Positions 62,290 to 64,000 of a DNA stretch of 64,000 nt are shown one piece after another (within the stretch, counting starts at the first letter, position 1; each line of letters opens with the position of its first letter). Under the pieces are notes generated by a model. That model did not search any database. It was given only the letters and a program-made list of their open reading frames with translations, and was not told the origin of the DNA. The stretch is from NCBI GenBank assembly GCA_963971305.1, contig OZ020311.1, positions 2,976,001 through 3,040,000 of the forward strand, read 5' to 3'. A program made the position numbers and the translations under genes. Source of the DNA: Arcuatula senhousia. Taxonomy: Eukaryota > Mollusca > Bivalvia > Mytilida > Mytilidae.

Positions 62290-63627
62290 TGTGTAATAGA
62301 CGGACGGGTGGTCTTCTTCAACTGGTCTTCAGTAGGGGCAATAAATAAAGATTCTCTTCAATAAATATTTGTATTGTATAAATCTGTTATCATGAGTTCA
62401 TTTAATTAGTAGTAGTACAACGTTATTCAACAGCAATCAAATATTGTAACAATAAAAATGCAGGATGTTGGCCTTCCTTTTCCCCAATAAAACCAGTGCT
62501 GCTTATATATAAGGCGGTGCGTCGGTGTGGTGGGACATCGCATCATCTGACAGTTTCGTTAAATTCTTTCTATAAGGTACGTTTCTCTTTAATTCTTTTT
62601 ATAATCTTAAGGCAAAATTTGGTATATTCAAAACGGAAGTAAACAATGGACATCTTTCTTTGGTTGACTGACTTTCAATTTGGAAATGGAATATATTCAA
62701 TATGGCTTTGTATAAATTATATTGTTGGACTATTCTTTCTTTAAATTACTATTGGTATTCTCTAAATATTCTTCTTAAAACTATCGGGACTGGTACCTGT
62801 CTTAAGGCTTAATAGCAAAGTTGGTTTATTTCAGCGATGTGAACGTCTTGAGCGTCAGATGCGATATGCCATCTTGAAGTGCTTCCCGCCTTATATAGGG
62901 GCAGGAAAAGCCGGCAAATCCCTACTCGGCCGGCAGCCCCCTTACTTAAGCTTATAACATTCACAATCTATTTATTTACTTTGCCGGCAGTCTAAAAATA
63001 CGATTACAATAATAAAAGAAACCTATAATTTAAATTTCCCGGCATAAAAACTTCTATCAGTGATGAGTCATCGATTATGCGTCAGCCGACTAACTTGATT
63101 TAAATGGAATGTACATGAATCCCTACACATAAAAATAGTTCCGTAGAACAAAGTTAGCACAGTGGTTAAATATGAATTACGTAAAAATCTACATAGATTC
63201 TGGAAGGCCAATTTGTCTTATAAAGACTCGGAAATATTATTTCACTCTTAAAAAATGTAAAAACGTGCCAAAGTTAAAGATTATTTTGTAAACTTCCGGT
63301 GTTTCTATGAACGCTGACAAAAATGAAAGTAGCGAGTTTCAACCACTTGTTGCAACACTTTCTAGTAAAAGTACAATATATATGGCACCTGTATAAAGGA
63401 ATTGGTTAGCCTCGGATGAGGGGAATGTAAGCATATAGCTTTTAATACCTAAAATCCACTAGGGTTACACTAAAACAAGAGAAAAGGGGGATCAAAGACT
63501 GACAAAAATGAAACACAAAAATCTACTACAATTAACAGGGGTAAAACGATCTATGAGTACTACAAGATCTTCCAAAGGGGCATCAAAAAGTTGTCAAATC
63601 CAGGCTAACCCTTGGAGGTATACTACA
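62290..63627 (-). repeat. LTR E (inverted, 1338 bp)
   Basis: On the minus strand it reads TGTAGTATACC...ATTACACA from 63627 to 62290. It is followed (minus strand) by C and TGGTATCA, a PBS stub with one mismatch, before the pol fragment. Confidence 0.93.
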
Positions 63628-63639
63628 CCCTCCCTACCT
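63628..63639 (-). other. Polypurine tract of the inverted unit
   Basis: Plus strand CCCTCCCTACCT, the reverse complement of the tract at 57580-57591, placing LTR E as the 3' LTR of a minus-strand unit. Confidence 0.75.
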
Positions 63640-63775
63640 TAAGCACTGAATTCTCCCGAATTCAAAAAAGTGATTCAGGATAATTCTGCACTTTAAAGTC
63701 ATAGACTTGAAATTAATTTGAATGTAACAATAACATCATGCAAAAGTAAAAATGTCATGAAAGTCTGTTTTCTGT

Positions 63776-64000
63776 TCAGCTGGTGTCTGTTGAAGTGTTC
63801 AGTCTGAGTGGGACATGTTTTATGCGGGCAAGTATGGCTTGGGTGGTATCATCTGCTCCCTTCACGGCGGCTTCAAATACTGATACGATAGGCTCTGCTA
63901 TTCGTGTTGGCATCTTTCCTTGACAAATGTCTCTTAAAAGGTTGTAATTGGTGAGCCTGACGTCTATCATAGGGTTGGCTTTCTCAGTCTTGTCAATGGG
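63776..64000 (-). CDS. Retroelement ORF3, C-terminal part, cut by window edge
   Basis: Minus-strand frame ending at TGA (63778-63776). It matches the last 74 or so residues of ORF3 in the complete unit without differences that I can see. The rest lies beyond 64000. Confidence 0.9.
   Translation of the reverse strand, partial: PIDKTEKANPMIDVRLTNYNLLRDICQGKMPTRIAEPIVSVFEAAVKGADDTTQAILARIKHVPLRLNTSTDTS

Larger units (their letters stand above)
44912..64000. mobile_element. Rearranged array of one Ty3/Gypsy-like LTR retrotransposon family
   Basis: Order: LTR A, PBS, gag, pol fragment, partial LTR B, PBS, LTR C, PBS, gag, pol, ORF3, PPT, LTR D, 8-nt PBS stub, pol fragment, inverted PBS stub, inverted LTR E, inverted PPT and ORF3 running off the edge. 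Complete LTRs A, C, D and E are all 1338 bp and nearly identical, which suggests very recent amplification or gene conversion. LTR B differs by several indels. The array lies in RHEB intron 5. Confidence 0.9.

Noticed and set aside
44912..64000. Identity with the bivalve Steamer retrotransposon
   Set aside because: The very long LTRs, separate gag and pol frames with a frameshift and an extra ORF3 do not fit what I know of Steamer (short LTRs, single gag-pol frame).

Overview
The window reads as an AT-rich metazoan nuclear genome, most likely a bivalve mollusc and possibly a mytilid mussel. The evidence is intron-containing CNC-bZIP and RHEB genes, many copies of GTCCGTCC-rich non-autonomous repeats of a type I associate with bivalves, tRNA-derived SINE pieces, and young Ty3/Gypsy-like retroelements. 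Species is not determinable from the sequence alone.

Layout. (1) 420-5500: a decayed non-LTR retrotransposon on the minus strand, split by a terminal-inverted-repeat element (3173-4828). (2) 6745-25884: a complete CNC-bZIP gene of the NRF1/NRF2 (NFE2L) family on the plus strand, with seven shared exons and two alternative, phase-compatible first exons. Exon 1a (6745-6795) gives an NRF2-like N-terminus. Exon 1b (7627-8229) gives an NRF1-like, ER-anchored N-terminus. The shared part carries the KEAP1-binding DLG and ETGE motifs, a sequon-rich Asn region, a DSGxS-like degron and the CNC-bZIP/Neh3 end. A long AT-rich 3' UTR probably runs to about 29975. (3) 30000-37500: intergenic, made of nested repeats, a GC-rich retroposon with a 13-bp target duplication, and a 544-bp tandem duplication. 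(4) 37669-44391: the first five exons of RHEB on the plus strand, through the start of the fifth-intron donor. Its exon 4 has an 82-bp partial tandem duplicate. Intron 3 holds a three-level nest of repeats. The C-terminal RHEB exons lie beyond the window. (5) 44912-64000: an array of one LTR retrotransposon family lying in RHEB intron 5. It has five LTR copies (1338 bp when complete), one complete unit (48770-58929: LTR, gag, pol, ORF3, LTR), a pol-truncated unit, a pol fragment, and the start of an inverted unit running off the right edge.

The complete retroelement has a tRNA-Leu primer-binding site, a gag with a CCHC knuckle, and a pol (protease, RT, RNase H, integrase) joined to gag by what looks like a textbook -1 frameshift cassette (GGGAAAC, 8-nt spacer, 8-bp stem with a pseudoknot). 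A third ORF in the env position encodes a 608-aa protein with two N-terminal C2H2 fingers and no visible membrane segment; its ATG sits one base after a splice-acceptor-like sequence.

The observations I rate highest are the dual NRF1/NRF2 N-termini from a single locus, the frameshift cassette, the zinc-finger ORF3, and the rearranged head-to-tail and inverted retroelement array inside a RHEB intron.
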